NCBI GenBank assembly: GCA_905221605.1
Contig: CAJNDS010000835.1
Coordinates: forward strand, 818,501-882,500
Length of the DNA stretch: 64,000 nt
Source of the DNA: Symbiodinium natans
Taxonomy: Eukaryota; Sar; Dinophyceae; Suessiales; Symbiodiniaceae
Direction of reading: 5' to 3'
Under the pieces are notes generated by a model, which did no database searches, was not told where the DNA came from, and saw only the letters and a list, made by a program, of their open reading frames with translations. A program made the position numbers and the translations under genes. Shown one piece after another: positions 54,825 through 64,000 of the stretch; position 1 is the stretch's first letter, and every line of letters begins with the position of its first letter.

Positions 54825-55316
54825 ATGTGTGGGCCAAGTTGCATCACCGCAGTGGGAAGAGAGGCGGCGCTGTTCGATTGTGGGACAACGTTTATTGAGT
54901 CGATGTTGCTGTATGTTGCTGTTGCAGTACCAGACACATCACGCAAGCATGTCATTTGGGCTGATTCATGGTTCGGTGCAGATTCTCTGGCAAGAGGCAG
55001 TGATCCGCAGGGTGCGCAGACGTTCCGTTCTCATGTCTTTGTTAGACTGTTAGACCACATGAATCACAGAGTAAGAAGCAAGACAATCAGCAATGTTATC
55101 AAATGGTTTCATTGGTTTCATTGTCTTTATAAATGCAACAGGCCCCTAAACATGGGCCCAGAATGTCTGCAAACCCTAGAGCCACGGGCTTTCGCCTTGC
55201 TACGTATAAGGCAAGGATGGATTGGGGGAAGGATCCCGGCGATCATTGATCAGCCTTGCAGGGACCTTGTTCATGTGAGCGGTGGCTTTCCCCAGATCCG
55301 AGCAAAGCATGCGTAA
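54825..55316 (+). pseudogene. possible PiggyBac-type (DDE) transposase remnant
   Basis: A 163-codon frame contains RKHVIWADSWFGADSLA, which resembles the strand-Asp-aromatic segment around a catalytic Asp in PiggyBac-type DDE transposases (consensus like vvaDswFgSvkla). A second piece, TISNVIKWFHWF, follows. No other catalytic Asp can be placed with confidence, no terminal inverted repeats or TTAA flanks were found, and codon usage is not biased, so a degraded copy is the most that can be said. Confidence 0.33.
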
Positions 55317-55549
55317 GCCGCAAGGGAGACTGTGAAAGAGCAGAGATGCAGACGTGGCACATAGGACCGCGGTTAAGCATAAAAGCATGTTTATGTGGTA
55401 CTTGATAGGAACGTGCCCAAAGTTGCAGCAAGCTCTCTTTCACAAAGCCTTCAGGGCTCAGAGGTTTGTTGCCAATGGTCATGCTAAGCTATGTTGGCCA
55501 ATTCTTTCCGTGGGCATTCTGTTATATTCGGCAACTCCCTTTGGAGCCT

Positions 55550-55756
55550 GAGGGGATGGCTACTAGAAGGTCCAAGGATGAACTTTACACCGTTCCGGCC
55601 ATCACCGCCATCGCCAGTTTTGATCGTATGACTGCAGGCAACGGTCAGGAGCTCTCAGCCGAATCGCTTCATGAATGGCCTATATCCCCAAGACTACGGT
55701 GTGAGCAAATTGTGGTTACTTTTCAGCCACTTCCACCAGCTTGTCTTTCAAGCAGG
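55550..55756 (+). CDS. candidate exon
   Basis: Reads MATRRSKDELYTVPAITAIA, then SFDRMTAGNGQELSAESLHE and WPISPRLRCEQIVV. Natural composition with an ATG; a GTGATT donor lies at the end. It may be upstream of the next spliced gene, but the phase does not match directly. Unknown. Confidence 0.45.
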
Positions 55757-56035
55757 TGATTTCCCAAACTACAAACCCTGAACTCCCCAAACCGTAGTCC
55801 CCAAACCCCAAACCCCAAACCCGGGTGGTCCCGATGATGTGCTGGTTCACAGGGCAGTCGCGCTCAGTTGCTCAGACTCAGAGACAGCGGCGAGTAGACC
55901 CTAAACCCTAAACCCCAAGCCCCAAACCCCAAACCCCAGTGCGGCTGGCAAAAAAAAACGCCCAAACCCCAAAACCCCAAACCTCAAACCCAAAACCGCA
56001 CACGCAACAGAAGCGAACTACGATGAGCCTTACAG
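55757..56035. repeat. (CCCCAAAC)-type repeats
   Basis: Irregular CCCAAACCCC words at 55778-55820 and 55900-56000, variants of the telomere-like unit. Confidence 0.7.
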
Positions 56036-56294
56036 GCATATGAGCGGCTCCAGGCCTTCAAAGATGGTAGGGTTCGAGAACATACTGTAGGCCCCCCCCT
56101 TCTAAGCCGAACTGGGGCCTTAGGATGTGTAGGGTGGGTTTAGGGTTTAGGGCGACACCTTTTCAGGTTCCCACAAAACCCCTCGAGAACTGAAGCGCGC
56201 GTTTGGCTTTCGCTCCATCGAAGATGGCCAGGCTCGTTCAGTGGCCCTGTTGCTTCGCGGATTCCATGTTAGCAAGGGCCTTTTCAAAATCTAG
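56036..56294 (+). CDS. two-exon C-terminal coding segment
   Basis: Exon 56036-56066 follows CTTACAG and reads AYERLQAFKD. Its GTAGGG donor and the TTTCAG acceptor of exon 56167-56294 bound a 100-nt intron that splits a Gly codon (G+GT). The second exon reads SHKTPRELKRAFGFRSIEDG, then QARSVALLLRGFHVSKG and LFKI, with TAG 56292-56294. Phase, signals and codon use all agree, so this is a real spliced gene. Family not recognised; the fold looks small and helical. Confidence 0.62.
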
Positions 56295-56409
56295 GGTCAG
56301 AAGGGTTGGGTTTGGGGTTCAAGAATAGTTGAGGGCTAAAGGATCACTGCGGCCTGTTGGCAACTCTTGCTTCTGGGATTCTTGCGCAACCGACATGGAA
56401 TCCCTGCAG

Positions 56410-56475
56410 CCGCGGACCAGCCACGCGCCGGCTGCATGGCAGGGAAAGTGGTGTCCCTTAGATGCTGCGGAGTGA
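56410..56475 (+). CDS. candidate short exon
   Basis: CCCTGCAG, then PRTSHAPAAWQGKWCPLDAA and Glu, then stop. Good codon bias but short. A minus-strand frame is also open. Confidence 0.37.
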   Translation, partial: PRTSHAPAAWQGKWCPLDAAE

Positions 56476-56642
56476 CGTGCTTGTGTGGCCTTGTGGACCG
56501 CCATGCAGCTGCCTAACCGGCCGGAGCTTTCACAAGCAGCACGCCCACGAAGATGGAATCCAAACAGGATTTAGGTCGGCACTCTGGATTCCATGTTCGC
56601 TTGGGTCAGTTGTAGGTATTTGCTGTATCGCTACCAGAGCCT

Positions 56643-56903
56643 TTGTCTCAACCTCGATTCAAAAGGGTCTGCGGCATCATCCTGCTTGTCCTACTCGGGT
56701 TGCTGTGCTGTGCCAAGTTAATGCCTGGGGTTGCAAGGCACACGGCAAGGCGCGCAACCAAGCCTAAGCAAAGCGTATACGGCTTCAAAGGTGTAAAGGA
56801 CGCAGGGTCAGGGCAACCGCCCGAGGTTCGAATGGCATGGTCGAGTTTTCTTTCAGGGAGCACCGGTGTACTGTTGAGGTCCGGGGCCCCTGCAATGACC
56901 TAA
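56643..56903 (+). CDS. membrane-anchored protein segment
   Basis: Reads FKRVCGIILLVLLGLLCCAK, a single transmembrane or signal-anchor helix, followed by a basic stretch (ARHTARRATKPKQSVYGF) and GQPPEVRMAWSSF. Codon bias is good up to about 56820. No ATG precedes it in frame nearby, so a 5' exon is missing. A telomere-like block follows at 56898. The layout resembles a type II Golgi protein, but no enzyme domain is visible. Confidence 0.47.
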   Translation: MSQPRFKRVCGIILLVLLGLLCCAKLMPGVARHTARRATKPKQSVYGFKGVKDAGSGQPPEVRMAWSSFLSGSTGVLLRSGAPAMT

Positions 56904-56942
56904 ACCCTAAACCCTAAACCCTAAACCCTAAACCCTAAACCC
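56898..56942. repeat. interstitial telomere-like array (CCCTAAA)n
   Basis: Six C-rich units. Confidence 0.95.
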
Positions 56943-57155
56943 AAAAACAGTGCCACTCCTGAGGAGATGAGTCCCTCCTCATTGGGTTTGACCTCTGAGG
57001 ACAAGGACACACTCCAGGAAGAAGCTACAGGAAGATACTCTTCAGACCCCCCCATGTGAACCACCATATCCTGCGAGACCTGGGCATGGGTTCATGGAAG
57101 GAACAGCTTCTGCTGAAGTCGAGCTCATGGCTTTTGTCACATGGGTTTCCGACAG

Positions 57156-58103
57156 GACACTCCGCTGTACATGTATTGCGCCGGCCTCGGCTAGACTTGG
57201 CATCCCAGGTTTTGATCTACAGTTTACAGGGTGCTGTCAAGGAGTGCGATTTGTGCACTGCACCAGGTTTCTGGATCTCCCCTCAGTGCATGTCAGGCAC
57301 TGGTGGGATACGCTGCGAGTTCTTTGGCGCCGCCTTGCGAAAGAAAGGTCGGCCACCGAGCTGTGGCTCATGTCTACGAGCCGGTGGACTCTGTCATGCG
57401 GAAGTGAGCGGACCCCTGCCTGAGGTTTTCGTCAGGCTCGGCAGCCCAGCGCACAGAACTGCACCCATGGTGGCCTGGGTTGACGAGGGCTGAGGATCTG
57501 TGAGGTGGTTTTCGAAGTCAAAATCAGAGGGGAGGGGGGGGGGGAGGGGGTGTGGTAGATTCGAGGGGGACCTAATTTTAGGAATTACCCAGAAGCTGAG
57601 CCTGCCCAAAAGAAACAACAGGCTGCATTGACTGCTGAACAAGCGCCTTTAGCAGCTCTTTCCTTCGCTCGACCTCGTGAGGTGTACAAGCTGAAGGGCG
57701 GAGTGCAGCACTATGGAAACACTGTGGGTGATGAGGGCTGGAAGGCCCACACTGGCGTTTTGCTGCTGCCACTGCAATTTCCCTACCAGGGGGCCCGCAA
57801 CCCAAAAATGCCCACGTTGTGTGAAATATTTCGGGCTTTCATCTTCACAACATGAAAAAAAGGACACCCAATATACACAGACTCACCAAAAGCAGCATCT
57901 ACACCCGACTCATATGCGGAGACACCCCTTGTGCACCTTCTGAGCAGTCGCATCTCTCAAAGTGCCCAAGTCAGCCCCTCCATTCCCTGTGCGAGCGTTG
58001 ATACATGTCAAGAGACGGTGCCCCCCCCCCCCCCCCCCCCGAGATCCGAAATCGAAGGGCCGCCTCTTCGTCTTTGACCGCCGGAACTCTGTGGCGGTTG
58101 GGC
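57156..58103 (+). CDS. rhodanese-type tRNA uridine hydroxylase-like protein (TrhO/UPF0176/TSTD2 family), internal exons
   Basis: Bacterial TrhO (YceA) oxidises U34 of tRNA using a rhodanese-fold Cys; eukaryotes have TSTD2-like relatives. Exon 57156-57177 reads DTPLYMY and ends at a GC donor after one base. Exon 57297-57347 supplies GC, making the Cys, and reads TGGIRCEFFGAALRKK: the joined CTGGIRCE is the family's active-site loop. Exon 57656-57727 (after TTTAGCAG, phase kept) contains PREVYKLKGGVQHYGNTV; LKGG is conserved in the family. Exon 58044 to about 58103 (after a run of 20 C and GAG, phase kept as G+AT = Asp) reads PKSKGRLFVFDRRNSVAV, matching the family GK.FVFD.R.AV. All three junctions keep frame. 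The upstream acylphosphatase-like part and any C-terminal Cys-rich part were not found. Cytosolic or organellar location unknown. Confidence 0.78.
58021..58040 (+). promoter_or_regulatory. poly-C tract serving as polypyrimidine tract
   Basis: Twenty-one C residues end two bases before the AG acceptor of the last TrhO-like exon. A C-run plays the same part before the acceptor at 60917. The exact length is sequencing-sensitive. Confidence 0.6.
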
Positions 58104-58550
58104 TGGAAGGTGCCCGGTGTAGAGTTTTGAGGGCTTTTTCTCTGAAGGGCTTTAAGGCAAGGATGTTGGGTTATTGGGTGTTTAGTAGTTTGGTTGGCCT
58201 CGATTGAAACCAGCATGACAAAGAAACCTGCTTCACCAGATGTCTCGGGAGGTTGGATGGAGGGAGCTGTACACTCGGATTCCATTCGCAATTTGTGCAA
58301 ATGATAGATTCCTCACGGGCGGCCACACCTGACTTGCAAACAGCGTTGCCCAGTTCGCAACAACACACAGGTCATAGTATCGATTGAGACGGCGCTTCAA
58401 AGGATACCCTGAACTGAGTGAGCTCATTTCCTACCCAAACCCTACATCCTAGAAGCCAATCGCCAAACCGGAGGAGTGCTGGCTCGATGGGTGGCAGTAA
58501 ACAGGCTTGTAAACCTTACCCCGGCCCTACTCCCAAACCCTAAACCGCAC
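58104..58550. other. no supported gene
   Basis: Open frames without bias. Confidence 0.4.
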
Positions 58551-58551
58551 T

Positions 58552-58596
58552 CAAGCTCAGCTGTGCCCTCAAGCCCACAAGACCCCGAAGGAACCG
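58552..58596 (+). CDS. candidate exon ending at a GTTTAGGG donor
   Basis: After CTCAAG the frame reads AQLCPQAHKTPKEP and is followed by GTTTAGGG repeated four times (58597-58627). Short, so tentative. Confidence 0.35.
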
Positions 58597-58627
58597 GTTT
58601 AGGGTTTAGGGTTTAGGGTTTAGGGTT
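58597..58627. repeat. interstitial telomere-like array (TTTAGGG)n
   Basis: Four G-rich units beginning with GTTTAGGG at the end of the preceding exon candidate. Confidence 0.95.
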
Positions 58628-58847
58628 AGGGAAGACCACATCGGGTGAGCACTTGCAGGCTCCGCCAGCCAGCTGGCCTGCCCCATCTGCGGTGGGGGAG
58701 TGGTGGAGGTGGGGGAGCCGAGGCCCCAAAAAAATCCTGATGGGCTGGTTGGGCCCTGAATGAACCTTAAACCTTGGCTTCTTTCGACTTCTAGGAGACT
58801 CCCAGTCTCATGGGCTTCTAGGGGATCTTACGCGTAGTCTGGGCTTC

Positions 58848-59246
58848 ATGTTTCGGGGCTTCCTGCACGATGCAGGCAGTGGTGAGAAAACCTGCTGCAA
58901 GCAAAGCATCTCTGGGCTCAGCACACATGTGGGAGTTGACCTAAGTTTGGGCCACATTGGTTCCCTACGCACGGGAGAAACCAACATTGTAACTGTAACC
59001 CTCATCCCTAAGCCCAACACCCAGCTGCAGCCTGGTCAGTTCTGTGGCCTAGTAGCCGTTTGCAAAGGAGTTCTGGAACTGCGCCAACCTCGACTGCAAC
59101 AGGCGGGTAGTCGCCTGTCGGACGCCCAAGAGCCTTCGACCAGGACAAGTAAAGGGTTTTGGGCAAAGGGGTGTAAGGGTTTAGGGCTTAGGGTGATTCC
59201 AGCAAGCTGCGGCCTTTCCCCAAGTTGTGGGAGTGGAGAATGCTGA
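58848..59246 (+). CDS. candidate coding frame, 132 codons
   Basis: Contains SISGLSTHVGVDLSLGHIGS, TGETNIVTVTLIPKPNTQLQ and GQFCGLVAVCKGVLELRQPR. Beta-rich and natural to about 59150, then a GTAAAGGG donor-like site with GTTTAGGG nearby. No domain recognised. Confidence 0.43.
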   Translation: MFRGFLHDAGSGEKTCCKQSISGLSTHVGVDLSLGHIGSLRTGETNIVTVTLIPKPNTQLQPGQFCGLVAVCKGVLELRQPRLQQAGSRLSDAQEPSTRTSKGFWAKGCKGLGLRVIPASCGLSPSCGSGEC

Positions 59247-60231
59247 CTAGCTACCCTCATTCCATGTTTTTGGGTGAGGATCCCTTGTGGACCTAATGCC
59301 CTAAGAGTGTAAACCCAACAAAGTTCTTGACCTAGCTTTCAAGCTCAATGCCCTACCTACCTAGTCGCCCGAGCCTACTAAGCCTAAGGCCTTAGGAAGA
59401 ACCACCAAATTTGGAAGAAGGCAAGAATTGAAGGCCTTTGCACGGGAATTCTCCGACCCCCGGCCTTACCGCCCCGGGGCAGAAGGACACCAGAAAGTAC
59501 CGTTTTGCCCGGTTCTGTTTCCCAGTTCACGTGCAGTTGCCGCCTGACAACTTTGTATCCAGCAAGAACCAACCTTAAACTAAATGGAGCTACCATGTAA
59601 AGAACAATGGTCCTATTTTGGTAGCTGACATGAGGACCAGCCTTGACGGCTAGGAAAGTTGGTGGCCGGAGCCTGCCCGCTTTTTGAGGGCGGTCCTCAC
59701 GAGGATAGTAGAGAGGGGATTGTCAGTTTGTTGGGGTTCAGGATCTAAGGTTACATAAGTATTTCTGAGAAGTCTGATAAGGGTCATAAAGGGGGTGATG
59801 CTGTTAACTATTTTGCACGGCCGCGGCTTCAAGAGCGAATGCATGTGCATTCAGCATACTGAATTCATAAGCCATACGGGCTAGACGGTACAGTACGGTG
59901 TTCACAACATGTTCTCTGACAGTGGCATGGCCTTGACTCTGAACGAGGCCGGGCGTGTGCAGAACGACTCCTGGGTTGCTGCCAGGAGTGCCGACACAGG
60001 CAAGGCCAGTAGGGATCCTTAGGGGTTAGGGTCTACAGGGCTTTTGAAGCGAGGCAGCATATGCTTTACAGAGATAAGCTACCAGGAAAGGCCCATGAAT
60101 CAGAACAGCCCCAGTATCATTATAGCAAAGTCTCTCTTGCATCACAGGAAGCACATGAGCTTTCAGAAGGGGCCTTGAGAACACAACCTTAGGCCTGTGA
60201 TTTGCGAGGTCGCTGAGCGCAGCCAAGCAAG
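59247..60231. other. no supported gene
   Basis: Nothing recognisable; minus frames at 59384-59596 and 60026-60313 lack bias. Confidence 0.45.
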
Positions 60232-60243
60232 TTGAGGGCCAAA

Positions 60244-60400
60244 TACCGGCAGACGAAAAATCAAGTGGTGGCGGGCGTGCACTCAGTCCCATATCGATTT
60301 GTGCAGGTATCATTTAAGAGAGTTCAGCAGAAACAGGACGTGAGAATCTTGGGCTGGGATCTGAGCACAAGATCACCTCTGTGCAACGCTTGCTCAAGAG
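60244..60400 (+). CDS. candidate exon(s)
   Basis: Reads KNQVVAGVHSVPYRFVQ, then, after an internal TGTGCAG, VSFKRVQQKQDVRILGWDLS. May be one exon or two. Unknown. Confidence 0.36.
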
Positions 60401-60600
60401 GTTTTAACGTTATCTCCCCCCCAAGACATCCAAAGACCCCGCCCCCACAGCACACAGCATGCATGAAGCTGGAATATCCCCCCCCCCCAAACCCCAAACC
60501 CTAGAGCCCTAAACTCCCCCCCCCCTCCCCAAGGTGCCCAAAGAAAGGCGATCCAAGGCAGACGATTCTCCGAGCCTCCTTGAGAAGCGGCCGCTGCACC

Positions 60601-60987
60601 ATGGCAGCCATGGCTGAGGACCTGGTCCTGGGAGCCACCGCGGCGCTGGTGTCGGCCGCTGAGTCCGTGCGACCTCACGTGGCGCTCCTCCCGGGAAGCA
60701 CCTGGGGGACGAAATGGCGCTTTAGGACCCCATTCGGCCATCGACTTTAAACGGTATAAACATGTGTATATATATATATATATAGAAATCTGCATGCCCA
60801 ATTTTAGGGTTAACTAAGGTTCGTGAGCCTGAAAAAACGGCTGTGAAGTTGCACCGGGGGTATATGATGATATGATCCCAATTGTGAGTGTGGATTAGGC
60901 CCCCCCCCCCATCAAGGCATGCCGGTCACCTCCGAGCCCGCGGAGCCCTCGGACGCGCCGCCGGAGAAGTCGCTGCGCCCCCTGGGC
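60601..60987 (+). CDS. first two exons of a gene, Ala-rich N-terminus
   Basis: ATG 60601, in the context GCACCATGG, starts MAAMAEDLVLGATAALVSAA, then ESVRPHVALLPG, with nearly every codon G/C-ending. Exon 1 ends at 60697 before a GC donor. Exon 2 (60917-60987) follows CCCCCCCCCATCAAG, completes a Ser codon, and reads MPVTSEPAEPSDAPPEKSLR, then PLG before GTTCTT. The 219-nt intron is GC-AG with AAGGCA/AAGCA at its ends and contains a (TA)n microsatellite. Function unknown; the N-terminal helix could be a weak targeting signal. Confidence 0.68.
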
Positions 60988-61151
60988 GTTCTTCGGAACC
61001 CTAAACCCTTAACTCTCAACCCCAAACCCTAAACCCTAAACCCAGAACCTTAAACCTTAACATCTTTTTCAGCAGCGCCCTGAAGTATCCTGAGCCCACA
61101 AGACAACCAGCTTGATCCCTGAATCTTCGAATCTTCGCCCTCTGCCACCAG

Positions 61152-61300
61152 AAGCGGCCAGAAAGCCTCCGAATCCATCCTTAGGCTCCACGAAGGAGCT
61201 TCACCAGCTCTGGGAACAGCGGCAAACTGTCATCGCGCCCGCAGTTGCGGCCGCGGCTGAGGCACAATTCTCGACGCAACGATCGGAGCCTGGCACCTGA
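61152..61300 (+). CDS. candidate later exon of the 60.6-kb gene
   Basis: After CCACCAG the frame reads ARKPPNPSLGSTKELHQLWE, then QRQTVIAPAVAAAAEAQFST, stopping at 61298-61300. Its Ala/Pro character matches the exons at 60601-60987, but the phase link is unresolved. A further open piece, 61360-61500 (NLQALIMDLQTFRKQLNTSL), may follow. Confidence 0.5.
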
Positions 61301-61499
61301 CCAGTACTTGCTTTTGCTTCTTTCCCAGACCCCAGTCCACAGCGTTTATCTTGACTCAAAATCCACCCCAAGAGCGAACTCCAACCTACAAGCCCTTATA
61401 ATGGACCTTCAAACTTTCAGAAAACAGCTGAACACGAGCCTGTACCCAATATCCGAGCCCTTAGTAGACATCCTCTGCTCGAGAATTTCGACTAAAATC

Positions 61500-62060
61500 C
61501 TTTGGGGGAGGGGGGGGGGGGAGGGGGTGGAGTTTAACCGGCCTTTGGATTTCGCAGAATAATCTGATTGAGGATTCCTGGGAAGCTCTGCCAGGAATCT
61601 TCTCCCATCCCTGGGTTGGCCAGGAAGTTAATCGAGATCCTGAAGACGGTTTGAATTTGTGGGGTTTAGGGTTTAGGGTTCATGTCAATGTCTGGGTTGT
61701 AATATCAAGCCCCCCCCCTACAGTTTGTTCTGGCCCAAGGGCCTGAACGACAGTTTTCTTTTTCCTTCTTTACTTCTGTTCCTTTTTTTAAGGGGGGGGG
61801 GGGGAGGGTAAACTATGAAGGAGGCAAACCGCAGACCCTGGGTCGGAGTTGTTCGGGTAAGCCCAATAGTTTCGGGGTTCCTTTTGTTTGGGGGGGAGGG
61901 ATCACATTGGGAGTAGGATTCTCAAGCAGTGTGAGGACTGCTTGTGAGGAGTTTTTCTCTTCTTTCTCATGAGATTTTGAGGCGTAGGATGTTTCCAGAA
62001 CTAATTGTCAGTTTGTTCGCACCCCTTCATCATTGTCCAAACCGCTCATTACTCATGAAA
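61500..62060. other. homopolymer-rich gap
   Basis: Includes a G-run at 61505-61526, GTTTAGGG words at 61661-61678, poly-C at 61709-61718 and a poly-T/poly-G pair at 61756-61806. No gene seen. Confidence 0.5.
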
Positions 62061-62064
62061 CAAT

Positions 62065-62340
62065 GTTTCGGCAGGACGGATGCACCTGCTCAGCGAGATA
62101 AGCTGAACATGAGGTCCCTTATGAACCCCCCGAACGAGGGCTTCGTTTTTCCTGAGATACGGGATAGCCCAGGACAGATCGGAGGTATCAGCCGGCAGGG
62201 CAGATGCAGAGGCATTCCTGGGAAGGCAGATGAGCACGGCAGTACGTTTCCAAGCAGATGCACCTTAATTGCGCTTCAGCATCACAGAGTTTCAAAGCCG
62301 ATGCCTCAGGAGGCCTCAGGCTCAACAAGCCCTAGACCCT
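62065..62340 (+). CDS. weak exon candidate
   Basis: After TTTCGGCAG the frame reads TDAPAQRDKLNMR with a GTCCCT donor-like site. The downstream part of the same frame (GQIGGISRQGRCRGIPGKAD) is repetitive in GGCAG and doubtful. Confidence 0.3.
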
Positions 62341-62556
62341 AAAGAGTATCACTGGGGCCCAAATTTGGGTTCACAGAGAGTCGCTGGGAATCGCTGAGAC
62401 AGCGTCTGCCTCGCCTGGCTTGTCCCAGTTAAAACCCTAAACCCTTAGTAGTAGAGTAGGTAACCTTTAACCTTTTTGGGTTAATATATTCCCCTTATAA
62501 TCCCAAAGGTTAACCTTTAAAACCCCTAGGTACTGGACAGCTAAGACCACTTCCAG

Positions 62557-63578
62557 GTGCACCGGGAGGTGGGCGCATTTTTGGAAGTGCAGCAACGAGC
62601 CTCCGAGCGGACATCGCGCACGGCGAGGCATCCGGAGGACTTTGAAACTGGGACAGAATCCCTGACCCTATAAGGTTTAGGGCTTAGGGCCTTAGGGCTT
62701 AGGGTTTACACCGAAACAACCCCTAACCCCTGGGGTTTAGGGTTTCTAGGGTTTACTTCTTGAATACGTGGCTACCTTGAGGACCAAACGAACCTGAAAA
62801 TTGGAACCGCGTACCCCGCATTGAATCCCTGTGAAGGTAAATGCATCATAAGCCCCTTAAGTTCAATGCGAAGGGTTCAGGAGATGTAACGTACCCCCCT
62901 GCAGAAACAGCTGCACCCCAACCCGTCGAAACACGGCCCAGGAAACTCCGGAGGATCGCGACCGCACGCGCCTGGAGGAGCAGCTTGCCAAGCTGAAAGT
63001 CGAGAGCTCTTGGTCCTAATTTGGGATGTCGTTTTCGGTTTTGGGGGGTGGGAGGGGGTTTGGAGCTCAGTGCGCTGGCTGCTCTCCAACACCCTGAGAC
63101 CTCACACCATCTCACGGCATTCAAGGCCACATAAGGCCACGTTGGCATTACACGCGACAAGGCGTAGCGAGGGGAAGCCTGCTTCCTCGACCCATCTCGA
63201 CCTTTCGCAGTCACACGGCATCACGCAGTCCTCGCTTCCTTCTGCTTGCGTGAAAGGCTTGCAGCACATGGTCTCCACAGTGGAGTACAACCTGGGTGAG
63301 CTAATGCACGTGAGCCGCATGATTTACTTCACCAATCAGCCACCCAGCCGGTCAATCAAAGGGTCTAGGGCAAGGGTGCTTTTTTGGTTCGAGGTTTTTT
63401 CAATGGTTTTGAAATTTTGTAGGGTCTTATGTAGCGTATTTTAGAGTAAAGCTGCACCCAAAACCCTTTTTCCCTGGAGCCCAGGCAAGCCTTGCATTTC
63501 TCTGCCGAGCGCATGCCACAGGTGCGTGAAGCGCTGGGCCTCCAGGAGCCTAAGCCGCTCCGAGGAGTGTTAAGTTGA
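62557..63578 (+). CDS. multi-exon coiled-coil protein, 3' half
   Basis: Four coding segments. 62557 to about 62652 follows CTTCCAG and reads VHREVGAFLEVQQRASERTS, then RTARHPEDFE. 62905-63019 follows CCCTGCAG and contains AQETPEDRDRTRLEEQLAKL and KVESS, a coiled coil. About 63247-63360 contains LQHMVSTVEYNLGELMHVSR, then MIYFTNQPPSRSIKG. 63490-63578 follows GGCAAG and reads LHFSAERMPQVREALGLQEP, then KPLRGVLS and TGA 63576-63578. All show strong G/C third-position bias. Joining the first three needs splice sites I could not fix. No known family; probably a structural or trafficking protein. Confidence 0.55.
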
Positions 63579-63704
63579 TCAAGGGCATACGGGCATAAGG
63601 GCAGACAATGGCAGACACACAGCATCAACACATGGTATACTGGCACATGCATATATGGATACTATACTCTACGATCTGTCTATGTACATATTATATATAA
63701 TCAG

Positions 63705-63726
63705 ACGTATATATATATATATTTTT
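63705..63726. repeat. (TA)n microsatellite
   Basis: About ten TA units. Confidence 0.9.
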
Positions 63727-63778
63727 TCGAAGAGAGAAGAGAGAACAATCAACCAACTTCGAACCGGAACGTGATTCG

Positions 63779-63982
63779 GTGGAAGCACCCCTTAGGGGGA
63801 TATGCTTGCAAGAAGGAAGGAAGAGAAAGAAAGAAGAGCCAGTCTGTGTTTCCCGTGCACCAGCCTCTGGGGGCATCACTAGGAACCAGCTTGGCTCGAG
63901 TTCGGAAGAAAACTGGGCGGCTCAGGCTGGTGATCTTGCTGATTCCATCACTTCTAGGCCGGAGCTACTGGAAGCTTGGTGA
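63779..63982 (+). CDS. candidate C-terminal coding segment
   Basis: The distal part reads ITRNQLGSSSEENWAAQAGD, then LADSITSRPELLEAW and TGA 63980-63982. Plausible end of a gene. The first 25 codons lie in a GAAG-rich tract and may not be translated. Confidence 0.4.
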   Translation: MEAPLRGICLQEGRKRKKEEPVCVSRAPASGGITRNQLGSSSEENWAAQAGDLADSITSRPELLEAW

Positions 63983-64000
63983 AGGGTTCTTAGCTTGCGC

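Noticed and set aside
63880-63905. Relic of the dinoflagellate spliced leader (CTTGGCTCGAG)
   Set aside because: Only about nine of ten bases of the 3' end of the leader match and the upstream part does not; chance is sufficient.

Overview
Nuclear DNA of a dinoflagellate-type eukaryote is the best reading, possibly from a Symbiodiniaceae, Polarella or Prorocentrum-like lineage; the sequence does not settle which. There are no bacterial operons or ribosome binding sites. Coding information comes as many short, G/C-third-position exons separated by introns. Several phase-consistent junctions need GC or possibly GA donors with AG acceptors, and many introns carry short direct repeats at their ends. 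Plant/alveolate-type telomere units (TTTAGGG/CCCTAAA) are scattered in about twenty interstitial blocks. Almost all convincing exons lie on the + strand, which fits a unidirectional gene cluster. A handful of minus-strand exon candidates remain ambiguous.

Layout. 0-3.4 kb: a J-domain protein split over five or more exons, followed by exons of a thioredoxin-like fold. 4.8-9.1 kb: short exon candidates of uncertain strand among telomere-like arrays, a 250-bp CA-type microsatellite and a 300-bp TTTTGGGG-like tract. 11.8-13.2 kb: an LRR plus ADP-ribosyltransferase (ART) gene needing very short introns or carrying frameshifts. 13.2-31 kb: mostly intron-like or intergenic sequence with scattered exons, simple repeats and two mutually inverted blocks of a GACGAGCGAA-type repeat. 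31.5-33.1 kb: the end of one gene, a 1-kb cluster of AAATTCGAATTT palindromes, then the start of another gene. 35.3-35.8 kb: a small secreted protein. 37.0-37.2 kb: a CCCH zinc-finger exon. 37.8-39.0 kb: a complete two-exon Golgi-type sulfotransferase. 41-44 kb: a run of unassigned exons. 45.0-47.5 kb: a five-exon gene for a putative N-myristoylated small protein. 47.6-56.9 kb: many unassigned exons, one possible transposase remnant and several spliced genes. 57.2-58.1 kb: a rhodanese protein of the TrhO/UPF0176/TSTD2 type, reconstructed from four exons in phase. 58.5-64 kb: further exons, including a clean 5' exon pair at 60.6 kb and a coiled-coil gene ending near 63.58 kb.

The genes do not form an evident pathway. 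They look like the usual functional mixture of a dinoflagellate gene cluster: chaperone/redox, RNA modification, ADP-ribosylation, sulfation, RNA binding. The most interesting features are architectural: telomere-like repeats abutting splice sites, poly-C next to acceptors, apparent introns of 26-35 nt, intron-end direct repeats, and the palindrome cluster in the gap between two genes. Exon limits were deduced by eye from motif, reading phase, splice dinucleotides and third-position G/C, so isolated exons are provisional.
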